DNA of 64,000 nt from Melaminivora sp034675505 (lineage in GTDB: Bacteria; Pseudomonadota; Gammaproteobacteria; Burkholderiales; Burkholderiaceae_C): positions 124,001 through 188,000 of the forward strand of contig JAUCDD010000025.1 of assembly GCA_034675505.1 (NCBI GenBank), given 5' to 3'. The position numbers and the translations under genes are program-made. The notes under the pieces were generated by a model. That model made no database searches and was not told the origin of the DNA. It saw only the letters and a program-made list of their open reading frames with translations. Shown here piece after piece: positions 40,537 through 48,879 of this stretch (positions are counted from its first letter, which is position 1; the number at the start of each line of letters is the position of its first letter).

Positions 40537-42210
40537 ATGAGCCTGTTCGACACCCACCGCGCGCTGCTGGACGGCGCGCTGCAGGCCAGCGCCACGCGCG
40601 GCTACTGGTCGCCCTTCCCCGAAGTGGCCTCGCCCAAGGTCTATGGAGAGACGGCGCAGGCGGATGGCCAGGCGGCGGTGCAGGCGCTGCTGGGGCAGGA
40701 CTTTCCGCTCGCCCAGCCTGGCGAGGTGGGCCGCGTGGCGACCGAGGAATCGCCCTATGGCGTGCAGATCGGCGTGCGCTACCCCGAGTGCGCGCCCGAG
40801 GCGCTAGTCGCCGCCGCGCAGGCCGCCGAACCGCAGTGGCAGGCGCTGGGCGCACGCGGCCGCACCGGCGTGCTGCTGGAGGCGCTCACGCGCATCCACA
40901 AGCGCAGCCACGAGATCGCCCATGCGGTGATGCTGACCACCGGCCAGGGCCCCATGATGGCCTTCCAGGCCGGCGGGCCGCACGCGCAGGACCGCGCGCT
41001 GGAGGCGATCGCCTATGCCTGGAAGGCCATGGCCGACGTGCCTGGCGAGGCGCTGTGGAACAAGCCCCAGGGCAAGAACCCGCCGCTGGTCATGCAAAAG
41101 CACTTCGAGGTCGTCGGGCGCGGCGTGGCGCTGGTCATCGGCTGCGCCACCTTCCCGACCTGGAACACCTACCCCGGCCTGTTCGCCGCGCTGGCCACGG
41201 GCAACCCGGTGATCGTCAAGCCGCACCCCAACGCCGTGCTGCCGGCGGCGATCTCGGTGAACATCCTGCGCGAGGTGCTCGCCGAGCAGGGGCTGGACGC
41301 CAACCTGGTGACGCTGGCGCTGAGCGAGGACCCGGCGCACACGCAGCAGCTGGCGCGCCATCCGGCCGTGGCCAGCATCGACTTCACCGGCAGCAACGAG
41401 TTCGGCCGCTGGCTTGCCGACAACGCGCGCCAGGCGCGCTTGTATGCCGAGATGGCGGGCGTGAACACGGTGATCATCGAATCCACCGACCAGTACGCCG
41501 CCATGCTGCGCAACCTGGCGTTCACGCTGTCGCTGTACAGCGGCCAGATGTGCACCACGACGCAGAACATCCTGGTGCCCAAGGACGGGATCGCCACCGA
41601 CGAGGGCCACAAGAGCTTCGAGCAGGTCGGGCAGGACCTGGCGGCGGCCGTGGACAAGCTGCTGTCCGACCCGCGCGTGGTCGGCGCGGTGCTGGGCGCC
41701 ATCAGCGCGCCGCAGACGGTGCAGCGCATCCAGGACGCGGCCGGCAAGGGCCGCGTGCTGCTGGCCTCGCGCGCCGTGGACAACCCCGACTACCCGCAGG
41801 CGCGCATGCACACGCCGACCATCGTCGCGCTGACGCAGCAGGATTGGGCCACCTATGCGCGCGAGTGCTTCGGGCCGGTTTCCTTCATGGTTGCCACCGA
41901 GGGGGCGCAGGGCGCGCTGCAGACCGCCGGCGCCACGCTGCGCGAGCACGGCGCGCTGACCCTGGGCGTGTACTCCACCGACAGGGCGTTCATCGAGAGC
42001 AGCGTGCAGCTGTCGCGCCGCGCGCGCGTGGCGCTGTCCATCAACCTGACGCAGGGCGTGTACGTGAACCAGTCGTCAGCGTTTTCCGACTACCACGCCA
42101 CGGGAGGCAACCGGGCGGCGAATGCCAGCTACACCACGCTGGCCTTCGTGGCCGACCGCTTCGTGGTGGTGCAGCGGCGCGAGCACGTCGCCGCGCCGGC
42201 TACGGCATAA
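40537..42210 (+). CDS. paaN: Phenylacetate degradation protein PaaN (aldehyde dehydrogenase fold)
   Basis: A 557-residue ALDH-superfamily enzyme of the PaaN_2 type, associated with opening or oxidising the ring product of the phenylacetate pathway. NAD-binding and structural segments include CATFPTWNTYPGLFAALATG and KPHPNAVLPAAISVNIL; FTGSNEFGRWLADNARQ resembles the Gly-rich motif; the catalytic Cys is in LYSGQMCTTTQNILVP. There is no C-terminal MaoC hydratase domain, unlike E. coli PaaZ (681), so the hydrolytic ring-opening step must come from another protein. RBS AAGGAGA lies six bases before the ATG. Divergent from paaG over a PaaR-like box. Confidence 0.92.
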   Translation: MSLFDTHRALLDGALQASATRGYWSPFPEVASPKVYGETAQADGQAAVQALLGQDFPLAQPGEVGRVATEESPYGVQIGVRYPECAPEALVAAAQAAEPQWQALGARGRTGVLLEALTRIHKRSHEIAHAVMLTTGQGPMMAFQAGGPHAQDRALEAIAYAWKAMADVPGEALWNKPQGKNPPLVMQKHFEVVGRGVALVIGCATFPTWNTYPGLFAALATGNPVIVKPHPNAVLPAAISVNILREVLAEQGLDANLVTLALSEDPAHTQQLARHPAVASIDFTGSNEFGRWLADNARQARLYAEMAGVNTVIIESTDQYAAMLRNLAFTLSLYSGQMCTTTQNILVPKDGIATDEGHKSFEQVGQDLAAAVDKLLSDPRVVGAVLGAISAPQTVQRIQDAAGKGRVLLASRAVDNPDYPQARMHTPTIVALTQQDWATYARECFGPVSFMVATEGAQGALQTAGATLREHGALTLGVYSTDRAFIESSVQLSRRARVALSINLTQGVYVNQSSAFSDYHATGGNRAANASYTTLAFVADRFVVVQRREHVAAPATA

Positions 42211-42237
42211 AGGGGCCGGGAGCGGTGCGCCGGCGGC

Positions 42238-43257
42238 TCAGGCGCCTGAGCCGTCGAACAGCGCTTGCATGCTGGTGGCCGTCAGGATGCGGCCAGTCCA
42301 GTCCAGAAGTTCCTCCTGGCTGGCGCCATCCAGGCGGTCCTGCGCCCACGTGGGAACAGGGCCGAAACGCAGCTGCAACTGCAGTGCAAGCGCCTTGGCC
42401 AGGCCCTTGTGGACGCCCTGTTGCATGCCTTGCTGCATGCCCTGCTGCATTCCCGCTTGCATGCCCTTTTGCAGTCCTTTTTGGGTCGCTTCCTCAAACC
42501 AGCGTTCAATCGTCTGCTCCAGCATGGCGTGGCCCTCCAACAGGTCGGTGATGGCGTCAATTTCGTCGATGTTAGCTTTGGGCGCCTTGCGTCGCAGCAG
42601 TTTGCGCACCCAGATGTTCACGGTGCGGCGCAATTGCTGCGCATCGCCGCCCTGCAGGACGCTGCCCAGCGCCTGGAGCACCTGGATGATGTCCTCGGGC
42701 TTGCGGCTTTGCTCCAATCGAAACAGCGCCTCGGCCAGGTTGCGCACCTCCCGCGCCGGGTGCAGTTTCAGGCGTGCTTCATCGACCAGGTGATAGAGCA
42801 GGCGCGGGCGATAGGGTTCCAGCCCCGGCAGGCTGGATGCGTAGCAATCGGCCACGTCGGTGGCGGCCTTCCAGGGCGGCGCGCCGTTGTACAGCACGAT
42901 GGGAATGACGGCGGGCAGCCTGCCGTCCTGCAGCTCGCCCTCCTTGACCAGGTGCTGCGACAGCAGCCCCACGTAGACCAGCATGCGCAGCGCCATCCAG
43001 GCGTCTGCTTCGCTCTGGAACTCCAGCAGCAGATAGACCCACACCCATTGATCGCCGACGCGCAGACGCCAGACCATGTCGTCGTGGCGCTGGCGGTCGG
43101 ACTCGCTCACATAGCTGGCGTTGACCCGCTCCAGGGACGAGAAATCGGCTTGCTCCAGCCACGGGCCAGGCACGAAGCCCAGCAGCAGGTCGCGCACCAT
43201 CTCGGGGTGCGAGAAAAGCAGCTTGTAACCCGAGTCGTGGCTTTGGGATGTGGTCAT
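42238..43257 (-). CDS. Rpn-family PD-(D/E)XK nuclease / putative transposase
   Basis: A 339-residue protein of the RpnA / Transposase_31 group. The start SGYKLLFSHPEMVRDLLLGF is diagnostic. Nuclease-core residues appear in RHDDMVWRLRV (Asp) and VYLLLEFQSEAD (Glu-x-Gln). RpnA-type proteins cut DNA and promote RecA-independent recombination. The C-terminus has a run of GMQ(Q/A) units (about 279-295: GLQKGMQAGMQQGMQQGMQQ) encoded by tandem 12-bp repeats, which can vary in length. The single gene is not flanked by inverted repeats. ATG 43257 starts the conserved end; the longer open frame upstream has no family match. Confidence 0.85.
   Translation of the reverse strand: MTTSQSHDSGYKLLFSHPEMVRDLLLGFVPGPWLEQADFSSLERVNASYVSESDRQRHDDMVWRLRVGDQWVWVYLLLEFQSEADAWMALRMLVYVGLLSQHLVKEGELQDGRLPAVIPIVLYNGAPPWKAATDVADCYASSLPGLEPYRPRLLYHLVDEARLKLHPAREVRNLAEALFRLEQSRKPEDIIQVLQALGSVLQGGDAQQLRRTVNIWVRKLLRRKAPKANIDEIDAITDLLEGHAMLEQTIERWFEEATQKGLQKGMQAGMQQGMQQGMQQGVHKGLAKALALQLQLRFGPVPTWAQDRLDGASQEELLDWTGRILTATSMQALFDGSGA
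42405..42480. repeat. Tandem 12-bp repeats inside the Rpn gene
   Basis: Units like TGCATGCCCTGC recur about five times. They encode Gly-Met-Gln-Gln steps on the minus strand. Slippage would change protein length by four residues per unit without a frameshift. Confidence 0.7.
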
Positions 43258-43321
43258 GGGCGCGGAAAAAGAAAGAGCAACGTGGATTGCGGACGGGCAG
43301 AGCGTACGGCGTGGCCGCGCC

Positions 43322-43846
43322 TCAGCCCAGCAACTGCGCCAGCCGCGCCAGCGCGCGCGCCACGGTGGCGGCGCGCACGGCGGCGCGGTCGCCGCCGAAG
43401 CGCTGCAACTCGCTGTGCGTGCGGCCATCCACATGCCAGGCGAGCCACACGGTGCCCACCGGCTTGGCTGCGCTGCCGCCCGAGGGGCCGGCGACGCCCG
43501 TGACGGCCACGCCCACCTGCGCCTGCGAGCGCGCCACGGCGCCTTCAGCCATGGCGTGCGCCACCGGCTCGCTGACGGCGCCGTGCTGCTCGATCAACTC
43601 GGCCGGCACGCCCAGCAGTTCGGTCTTGGCAGCGTTGGAATAGCTCACGAAGCCGCGCTCGAACCACTGGCTGGAGCCGGCCAGGTCGGTGCAGGCGGCG
43701 GCGATCAGGCCGCCGGTGCAGCTCTCGGCGGTGGCCAGCATCCAGCCGCGCGCCGGCAAAATCCGGGCAATATCAGCCAAAACGGCTTCCTGCCGGCGTG
43801 TTTCAACGGCCTTGTGCTCTTGTTTCAATAGCGCCATGGTGTTCAT
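43322..43846 (-). CDS. pncC: CinA C-terminal family nicotinamide-nucleotide amidohydrolase (PncC)
   Basis: A 174-residue enzyme that deamidates NMN, recycling pyridine nucleotides. Conserved core: MLATAESCTGGLIAAACTDLAGSS, FVSYSNAAKTELLGV and VAVTGVAGPSGGSAAKPVGTVW. Start ATG 43846 overlaps the pgpA stop (ATGA). Residues 5-24 (ALLKQEHKAVETRRQEAVLA) are encoded by a family A repeat, so the N-terminal helix before the conserved domain is repeat-derived. The start codon is itself supplied just outside that repeat. Confidence 0.9.
   Translation of the reverse strand: MNTMALLKQEHKAVETRRQEAVLADIARILPARGWMLATAESCTGGLIAAACTDLAGSSQWFERGFVSYSNAAKTELLGVPAELIEQHGAVSEPVAHAMAEGAVARSQAQVGVAVTGVAGPSGGSAAKPVGTVWLAWHVDGRTHSELQRFGGDRAAVRAATVARALARLAQLLG
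43774..43833 (-). repeat. Family A repeat inside the cinA/pncC coding frame
   Basis: Plus-strand reading CAGCCAAAACGGCTTCC, TGCCGGCGTGTTTCAACGG, CTTGTGCTCTTGTTTCAATA matches the intergenic copy at 23686-23744 block by block. The frame stays open and encodes about twenty N-terminal residues. Confidence 0.75.
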
Positions 43847-44358
43847 CCGGCGAAGTGGCGCCACAGCGCGATGACCAGCAGCGTGCAGCCGGCGGCTACC
43901 AGGTCGTCGAACATGATCCCGAAGCCGCCGCGCCAGCCAAAGCCCTTGAACTGCCGGTCGGCCCAGCCGACCGGGCCCGGCTTGGCGGCGTCGAAATAGC
44001 GGAACAGCGCGAACGCCACCGCCTGGCCGACGAAGCCCATGGGCATGGCCAGCCACAGGATGAGCCACATGGCGGCGATCTCGTCCCACACGACCGCGCC
44101 CGGATCGGCCACGCCCAGGTGGCGCGCCGTGAGCGTGCAGGCCCACCAACCCAGCGGCAGCGCCGCCAGCACCAGCCAGCCCAGGGCGGCCGGCGACAGC
44201 CACAACTGCAGCACCAGAAACGCCAGCCAGCCCCACAGCGTGCCCACCGTGCCTGGCGCGGCGGGCGACAGGCCGCTGCCGCAACCCAGGGCGATGAAAT
44301 GGGCCGGATGGGTCAGCAGCAGGCGGCGCGGCGGGAGCGGGGCTGGGGAGGTCGTCAT
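43843..44358 (-). CDS. pgpA: Phosphatidylglycerophosphatase A
   Basis: A 171-residue inner-membrane enzyme that dephosphorylates phosphatidylglycerol phosphate. The ALGCGSGLSPAAPGTVGTLWGW segment and VVWDEIAAMWLILW, followed by FDAAKPGPVGWADRQFKGFG, are PgpA signatures and hold the catalytic acidic residues. There are about four membrane helices. ATG 44358 is chosen; a TTG nine codons upstream is possible. Coupled to cinA by an ATGA overlap, and thiL, often grouped with it, lies 5 kb away on the same strand beyond the zinc-ribbon cluster. Confidence 0.92.
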   Translation of the reverse strand: MTTSPAPLPPRRLLLTHPAHFIALGCGSGLSPAAPGTVGTLWGWLAFLVLQLWLSPAALGWLVLAALPLGWWACTLTARHLGVADPGAVVWDEIAAMWLILWLAMPMGFVGQAVAFALFRYFDAAKPGPVGWADRQFKGFGWRGGFGIMFDDLVAAGCTLLVIALWRHFAG

Positions 44359-44537
44359 GGCAGGCGGGCAGGTGCGAGGCGGCAATCGGACAGCTTATAG
44401 GATGCGCCGGGAGCGCAGCAGCAGGCACCCGGGGACGGTTGGCGCGGGTTTGGCCCCGGGGAAAACCATGTCGGGCGTGCGGATACACTGTTTTCGCTTG
44501 CTGACATCTTTGCAACGCCGATTCCAGGTTGAAACCC

Positions 44538-45605
44538 ATGACGCCCATGCATTGCGCCCGCTGCGACCACCCTCTTTCGAGCACGGCACGGTTTTGCGGC
44601 AAATGCGGCCAGCCCGCCGCCGCGCCGCTGCCGCCGTCATCCGCCTGCCCTGCATGCGCAGCAGCGTGCAAGCCGGGCGCCCGGTTCTGCGGCCGGTGCG
44701 GGCACCGCTTCGCGCCGGCGGGCCAGGCGCAGGTGGGCGAAGCAGCCACGGTAGCCACCGTGAGTGCCGCAGTCGCATCGGCCGCACCCGGCCAGGGCCT
44801 GGCAGAGGCCGCGGCCACCGACCCCATTGAAGCGCCCTTGGCGCCAGCAGCGGCAGCGGATGGCCCCGACCTCACGCCGCCAGCGCCGCCAGCGCCGCCA
44901 GCGCCACCGCCGCCACTGCCACCGCCGCCACTGCCACCGCCGCCACTGCCGCCACCGCCACCCGCCCCTGCAGCGAAGCGGGATCCGTTGGCGGGGACGG
45001 ATCTCGTGTCCGGAGCGATGGAAGCCCGGGCGGGTGCGCGCACGGCCAGCCGCCTCGGCCTGTGGCTGGCCTGCGCCGTGGCTGCTGCGGCCGTGGCGGG
45101 TGGCGTGCTCTGGTGGCGCGGCCTGCCCGGTATCGGGCCGCAGGGCGCTCCTGCAGCGCAGCCCGCCGCTGCAGCGGCAAATTCCACGCCTGTGCCGGCG
45201 CCGCCCGCTGCTCCCGCACCTGCGCCCGAACCAGCACCCGCTCCAACACCCGCTCCAACGCCCGCTCCAACGCCCGCTCCAACGCCCGCTCCAACGCCCG
45301 CACCCGCACCTGCACCTGCACCTGCAGCCGTGGTTCCCCCGCCGCCGGCCCCCGAGCCGCCGGCCGCGCCGCCGCCCGCCCCCGCTGCAGCAGCCCCCGC
45401 CGCACCTGCACCTGCACCGGCTGCGCCGCCCGCGGCCCAGGCCCAGTCCCAGGCGCAGCCCGCGCGGCAAAGCCCCGCTGCGCGCGTCGAGCGCGAGCGC
45501 CAGCGCCGGCTGGAGGAGGCCCAGGCCCAGCACCAGCGCCAGATCGAGCAGGACCGCGCCCAGCTCAAGCGTGCCAACAAGACCCTGGACGATCTCTTGA
45601 AATAG
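44538..45605 (+). CDS. Double zinc-ribbon, single-pass membrane protein with Pro-rich tail
   Basis: A 355-residue protein with no name I can give. Two zinc ribbons open it (Cys6/Cys9/Cys20/Cys23 and Cys37/Cys40/Cys51/Cys54). An Ala-rich stretch and a pure Pro run (about 115-140) follow, then one membrane helix (about 172-195, LWLACAVAAAAVAGGVLWW). A long periplasmic Pro/Ala segment has tandem PAPT units (about 235-255). The end (about 312-355, RVERERQRRLEEAQAQHQRQ) is a charged coiled coil. It is the first of four same-strand genes, three carrying zinc ribbons. The Pro/Ala repeats may span the periplasm. Function unknown. Confidence 0.72.
   Translation: MTPMHCARCDHPLSSTARFCGKCGQPAAAPLPPSSACPACAAACKPGARFCGRCGHRFAPAGQAQVGEAATVATVSAAVASAAPGQGLAEAAATDPIEAPLAPAAAADGPDLTPPAPPAPPAPPPPLPPPPLPPPPLPPPPPAPAAKRDPLAGTDLVSGAMEARAGARTASRLGLWLACAVAAAAVAGGVLWWRGLPGIGPQGAPAAQPAAAAANSTPVPAPPAAPAPAPEPAPAPTPAPTPAPTPAPTPAPTPAPAPAPAPAAVVPPPPAPEPPAAPPPAPAAAAPAAPAPAPAAPPAAQAQSQAQPARQSPAARVERERQRRLEEAQAQHQRQIEQDRAQLKRANKTLDDLLK
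45233..45310. repeat. Tandem 12-bp repeats encoding PAPT units
   Basis: GCTCCAACGCCC recurs about five times with near identity in the first zinc-ribbon gene. The strand and phase keep an open frame; copy number may vary between strains. Confidence 0.75.
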
Positions 45606-45647
45606 CCGGGCACCGTCCCGGGCACCACCCAACCGGAGGAAATCACC

Positions 45648-46325
45648 ATGAAAGCTGTCATCCTCGCCGTCGCCGCCCTGGCCGCCGCCCTGTCGGGTTG
45701 CGCCAACCTGGAGCAGGGCACCGGCATGGACGCCAAGACCGCCGGCGCCGTCGGCGGCGGCGCAATCGGATGCGTGGGCGGCGCCGTGCTGGCGCGCGTG
45801 CTGGGCGGCAATGCCGCTGCCGGCTGCGTTGCCGGCGCCGTGGCGGGGGGGCTGGTCGGCTTCGAGCGCGCCCGGCAGGAAGAAATCGCCGCCGCCGAGC
45901 AGGCGCGCCACGACGTCGCCAGCGCCTTTGCCGCGCGCCCCGGGCAGAACGTGCAGGTCGGCCCGGTCAGGACGGTGGAAGTCACGGCCGTGCAGAAGGA
46001 CACCCAGGAGGTCAAGAAGACCCGGGCCTTCGAGTCCGTCACGGTTGATCTGCCGCTGTCGTCCAAGGGCACGCCGGAACACGACGCCGCGATGGACAAG
46101 CTCAAGGCGCTGGCCAGGCGCGTGGCCGACGAGCGCGGCGCCGCCGAGATCGTGGTGGCCCTGGCGCCCGAGGACGCCCGCGCGCGCCGCGTGAGCGCGG
46201 GCAGCGACAGCGTGCGTACCGACAAGGGCGGCACCATCACCGTGACCAAGCTGGGCGATGCAGGCGTGCCGCGCGGCATGGAGCGCATCACCGTCAAGGC
46301 GGGCCGGCTGCAGACCCAGGTCTGA
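45648..46325 (+). CDS. Glycine-zipper lipoprotein
   Basis: A 225-residue lipoprotein. The signal peptide ends in lipobox LSGC with Cys18 as the lipid-bearing residue. Residues about 32-72 form a glycine zipper (AGAVGGGAIGCVGGAVLARV and VAGAVAGGLVGFERA), which in other lipoproteins inserts into or spans a membrane. The rest is a soluble domain with TVDLPLSSKGTPEHDAAMDK and LARRVADERGAAEIVVALAP, faintly like an OmpA-type peptidoglycan-binding domain. RBS GGAGGA is 8 bases upstream. It is the second gene of the zinc-ribbon cluster. Confidence 0.78.
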   Translation: MKAVILAVAALAAALSGCANLEQGTGMDAKTAGAVGGGAIGCVGGAVLARVLGGNAAAGCVAGAVAGGLVGFERARQEEIAAAEQARHDVASAFAARPGQNVQVGPVRTVEVTAVQKDTQEVKKTRAFESVTVDLPLSSKGTPEHDAAMDKLKALARRVADERGAAEIVVALAPEDARARRVSAGSDSVRTDKGGTITVTKLGDAGVPRGMERITVKAGRLQTQV

Positions 46326-46459
46326 GCAGGCGGGAGCGAACCCCGCATGCCCGCCTTGGGCGCCGCAGGTGCACAGGCACCCGGGGTGCGGCCAGGCCGG
46401 GGGGCCGTGGCCGCGAACCCGACAAGCAAGTACATCAGGGACACAGGAGGAGACGAGAC

Positions 46460-47605
46460 ATGCAAAGCCAGGTGACGACACCACGGATCGATTTTTCCCA
46501 GCTGCTGCGCGCTGCCGAGGGGCTGACGCAGTGGCGGCCGGCGCTGCTGGGGTTCCTGACCCTGCTGGGCTGCGCAGTGCTGGCCGGGGCCGGCCAGTTC
46601 CTGGCCATGCGCCTGGGTGGCGCCGGCGGGGCGCTCTTGACGCTGCTGGTCATGCTGCTGACCCTGGTGGTCGCCGCGTCCGGCTTTTCCGGCGCGGGTG
46701 CGCTGCTGATGGACCGCGCCAAGGGCCTGGCGCCGCGTTCGCTGGTGGATGCGCTGGTCTTTGGCCTGATGTGCCTGCCCAAGTTCATCGGGTTCGCGCT
46801 GGTGCTGCTGGGGCTGACCTTGGGGCTGACGCTGGTGGCGGCGGTGGTGTATTTCGTGTGCAAGGTGCCGGGCATAGGGCCGCTGCTGCTGTTCGTGGCG
46901 CACCCGGTGCTGGTGGTGGTGGCCGGCGTGTTCTTCACGGCCGTGTTCTGGGTGGTGGTCCCGCTGTTCACCCCGGCCGTGTGGGACGGGCGCGGCTTCA
47001 AGGAAGCGCTGTCGCTGGTCTTCACGGTGGCGCGCACCCGGCTGGTGCAGGTGGTCGCGCTGTTCCTGGTCCTGTACGTGGTGATCTGGGTGATCGGCTT
47101 CCTGCTGTTCGCGGCGCTGCTGCCGGGCTACGGCTTCATGACCGGGCTGGCCGGCTCCATCCTGGGCCTGGGCTCGCTGGGCGGCATGTCCTCGCTGATG
47201 GGCCTGCTCAGCGGCTACGGCAGCGGCAGCGGCCACATGTACGCCGGCGTGCTGTCCAGCGGCCTGATCTTTGCCGTCGCCATCACCCTCATGTTCCAGG
47301 TGCTCATCATGGGCGTGAACCTGGTGTATCTCGCGGCCTCGTCCGGCGTGGACGTGAGCGCCAGCCAGAACGCGCTGGAAGCCGGCCTGGCCCAGGCCCG
47401 GGACAAGGCGCGCGAGGCCCAGGTGCGCGCGCGCGATGCCGCGCAGCGGGCGCGCCAGTCGGCCCAGCAGGCCGTGGAGAGCGCGCGGCCGTCCCCGGCC
47501 GCCCCGGTGGCCGCCGCCGCTGCCCGGGCGGGCTGCCCGCAGTGCCACGAGGCCGTGGCGCCCGATGACGTGTTTTGCGGGCATTGCGGCCACCGCTTGC
47601 AATAG
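46460..47605 (+). CDS. Multi-pass membrane protein with C-terminal zinc ribbon
   Basis: A 381-residue protein with about seven membrane helices (from LLGFLTLLGCAVLAGAGQFL to GLIFAVAITLMFQVLIMGVN). An amphipathic, Ala/Arg-rich helix follows (about 305-345), then a terminal zinc ribbon (about 358-381) with CPQC and CGHC pairs. The ribbon should face the cytosol. RBS AGGAGG lies upstream of the ATG. No known transporter family is evident. Third gene of the cluster; its ribbon pairs in style with those of the first and fourth genes. Confidence 0.75.
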   Translation: MQSQVTTPRIDFSQLLRAAEGLTQWRPALLGFLTLLGCAVLAGAGQFLAMRLGGAGGALLTLLVMLLTLVVAASGFSGAGALLMDRAKGLAPRSLVDALVFGLMCLPKFIGFALVLLGLTLGLTLVAAVVYFVCKVPGIGPLLLFVAHPVLVVVAGVFFTAVFWVVVPLFTPAVWDGRGFKEALSLVFTVARTRLVQVVALFLVLYVVIWVIGFLLFAALLPGYGFMTGLAGSILGLGSLGGMSSLMGLLSGYGSGSGHMYAGVLSSGLIFAVAITLMFQVLIMGVNLVYLAASSGVDVSASQNALEAGLAQARDKAREAQVRARDAAQRARQSAQQAVESARPSPAAPVAAAAARAGCPQCHEAVAPDDVFCGHCGHRLQ

Positions 47606-47646
47606 CCGCCGCACCACCCACAGCAGGCCCCGAGGAACGCTCCGCC

Positions 47647-48858
47647 ATGGCTGATTTTTGTACCCGCTGCGGCGCATCCAACCCGCCCGGCAACGCCTTT
47701 TGCGAGCAATGCGGCGCGCCCATGAAGCGAGCGGCAGCAGCCGCACCGACCGGCAACGCCACGCCCGCGCCCGCCGCGCCGGCGCCCGCGCCCGCCCGGC
47801 GGAAGTGGCTGGCCGTCGGGGCCGGCGCTGCCGTGGCGCTGGTGCTGGCCGCCGGGCTGGCCTACAAGCTGCTGGCCGACCCCGCCCCCACCGGCGACAG
47901 GCTGCTGGCGGCGGCGCGCGCCGGGCATGGCGCGGCGCTGGGCAGGCAGGTGCAGCAGCAGCTGTGCCTGGGCAACCTGAACTATGGCGAGGCCAGCCTG
48001 CGCGTGGCGCCCCACGACCAGCACACGCAGCAGTGGATGGCCGCGCTGGTGGCCGCACAGCTCTATGCAGCGCCGGTGCAGGTGGTGCAGCCGGGGTTGT
48101 TCGGCACCACCTTCCTGCGCTATGACGCCACCGGGCAGCTGGCCGCGTGGCGCGAGGGGCGCCGGCTGTGCCTGGGGCGCGACGTGGAGGTGGCCGCCGT
48201 CGAGGACATCCAGCCGCCGCGCGACGAGCGGCTGGGCGGCCCGGACGCCGGCCCGGCGGTGCGCGCCGTCGGGGCGACCCTGGTGCTGCAGGCCCGGCAA
48301 ACCGCGCCGTGGCTGGCCGACGCCGCCGTGCGCGAGCCGCTGCTGCAGCAGCTGCCGGGCTGGACCTACCAGGACGGCCGGCTGCAAGCGCGCCAGCGCG
48401 AGGTATTCGGGCTGCGCCAGGGCCAGTGGGCCACGGGGCCGGCCTTCAAGGCCGAGCTCGCCCGGCAGGCGGCGGCCAGCCGCGCCACCGCACAGGCCGA
48501 CCAGGACGGCGCGGACGATCACGCCAGCCAGGCGCCCGGGATCCTGGAGCGCCTGGCCCAGCTGCTGCGCTTGGGCGGCCACCCCCTGCAGGGCAGCTGG
48601 CGCGTGGACGTGGAGGCCATGGGCCAGGCCCTGGGCGGGGTTCGCCTGCCGCCCGACCTGGCGCCCACGCTCACCTTCACCCGCGACAGCATGCAGATGG
48701 CGGGGGAGAAGCTCCCCTGCACCTTCGAGGTCCAGGGCGACCGGGTGCGCGTCATTCCAGAGGGCCAGGCGCAGGGCCTGACCTTCACCCTGCGCGGCAA
48801 GGACCGCATGGTGGCGGACATGGGCCTGGTGGAGATCGCCTACCGGCGCGTGCCCTGA
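47647..48858 (+). CDS. Zinc-ribbon, single-pass membrane protein with large periplasmic domain
   Basis: A 403-residue protein. An N-terminal zinc ribbon uses Cys5/Cys8/Cys19/Cys22 (FCTRCGASN, AFCEQCGAP). An Ala/Pro linker leads to one membrane helix (about 53-75, WLAVGAGAAVALVLAAGLAY) and a 320-residue periplasmic part without recognisable enzyme motifs. The part near residues 320-400 (SWRVDVEAMGQALG, LTFTRDSMQMAGEKLPCTFE) resembles a small beta-barrel lipid- or metal-binding module. It follows the previous gene by 41 bp. Function unknown; shared zinc ribbons suggest it acts with genes one and three. Confidence 0.72.
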   Translation: MADFCTRCGASNPPGNAFCEQCGAPMKRAAAAAPTGNATPAPAAPAPAPARRKWLAVGAGAAVALVLAAGLAYKLLADPAPTGDRLLAAARAGHGAALGRQVQQQLCLGNLNYGEASLRVAPHDQHTQQWMAALVAAQLYAAPVQVVQPGLFGTTFLRYDATGQLAAWREGRRLCLGRDVEVAAVEDIQPPRDERLGGPDAGPAVRAVGATLVLQARQTAPWLADAAVREPLLQQLPGWTYQDGRLQARQREVFGLRQGQWATGPAFKAELARQAAASRATAQADQDGADDHASQAPGILERLAQLLRLGGHPLQGSWRVDVEAMGQALGGVRLPPDLAPTLTFTRDSMQMAGEKLPCTFEVQGDRVRVIPEGQAQGLTFTLRGKDRMVADMGLVEIAYRRVP

Positions 48859-48879
48859 CAAGCTGCCGGCTGCGCCCCG

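Noticed and set aside
42238..43257. Rpn gene as part of an insertion sequence
   Set aside because: No terminal inverted repeats or target-site duplication are visible around it; Rpn genes are usually stand-alone.
45233..45310. Regular repeats considered as a CRISPR array
   Set aside because: Units are 12 bp, contiguous without spacers, and encode an in-frame PAPT repeat.
43847..48058. Minus-strand open frame of more than 1,500 codons from cinA through the zinc-ribbon cluster
   Set aside because: Shadow of Pro/Ala-rich and GC-rich coding sequence; Gly/Ala/Arg-dominated translation, and the plus-strand genes have ribosome-binding sites, signal peptides and zinc ribbons.
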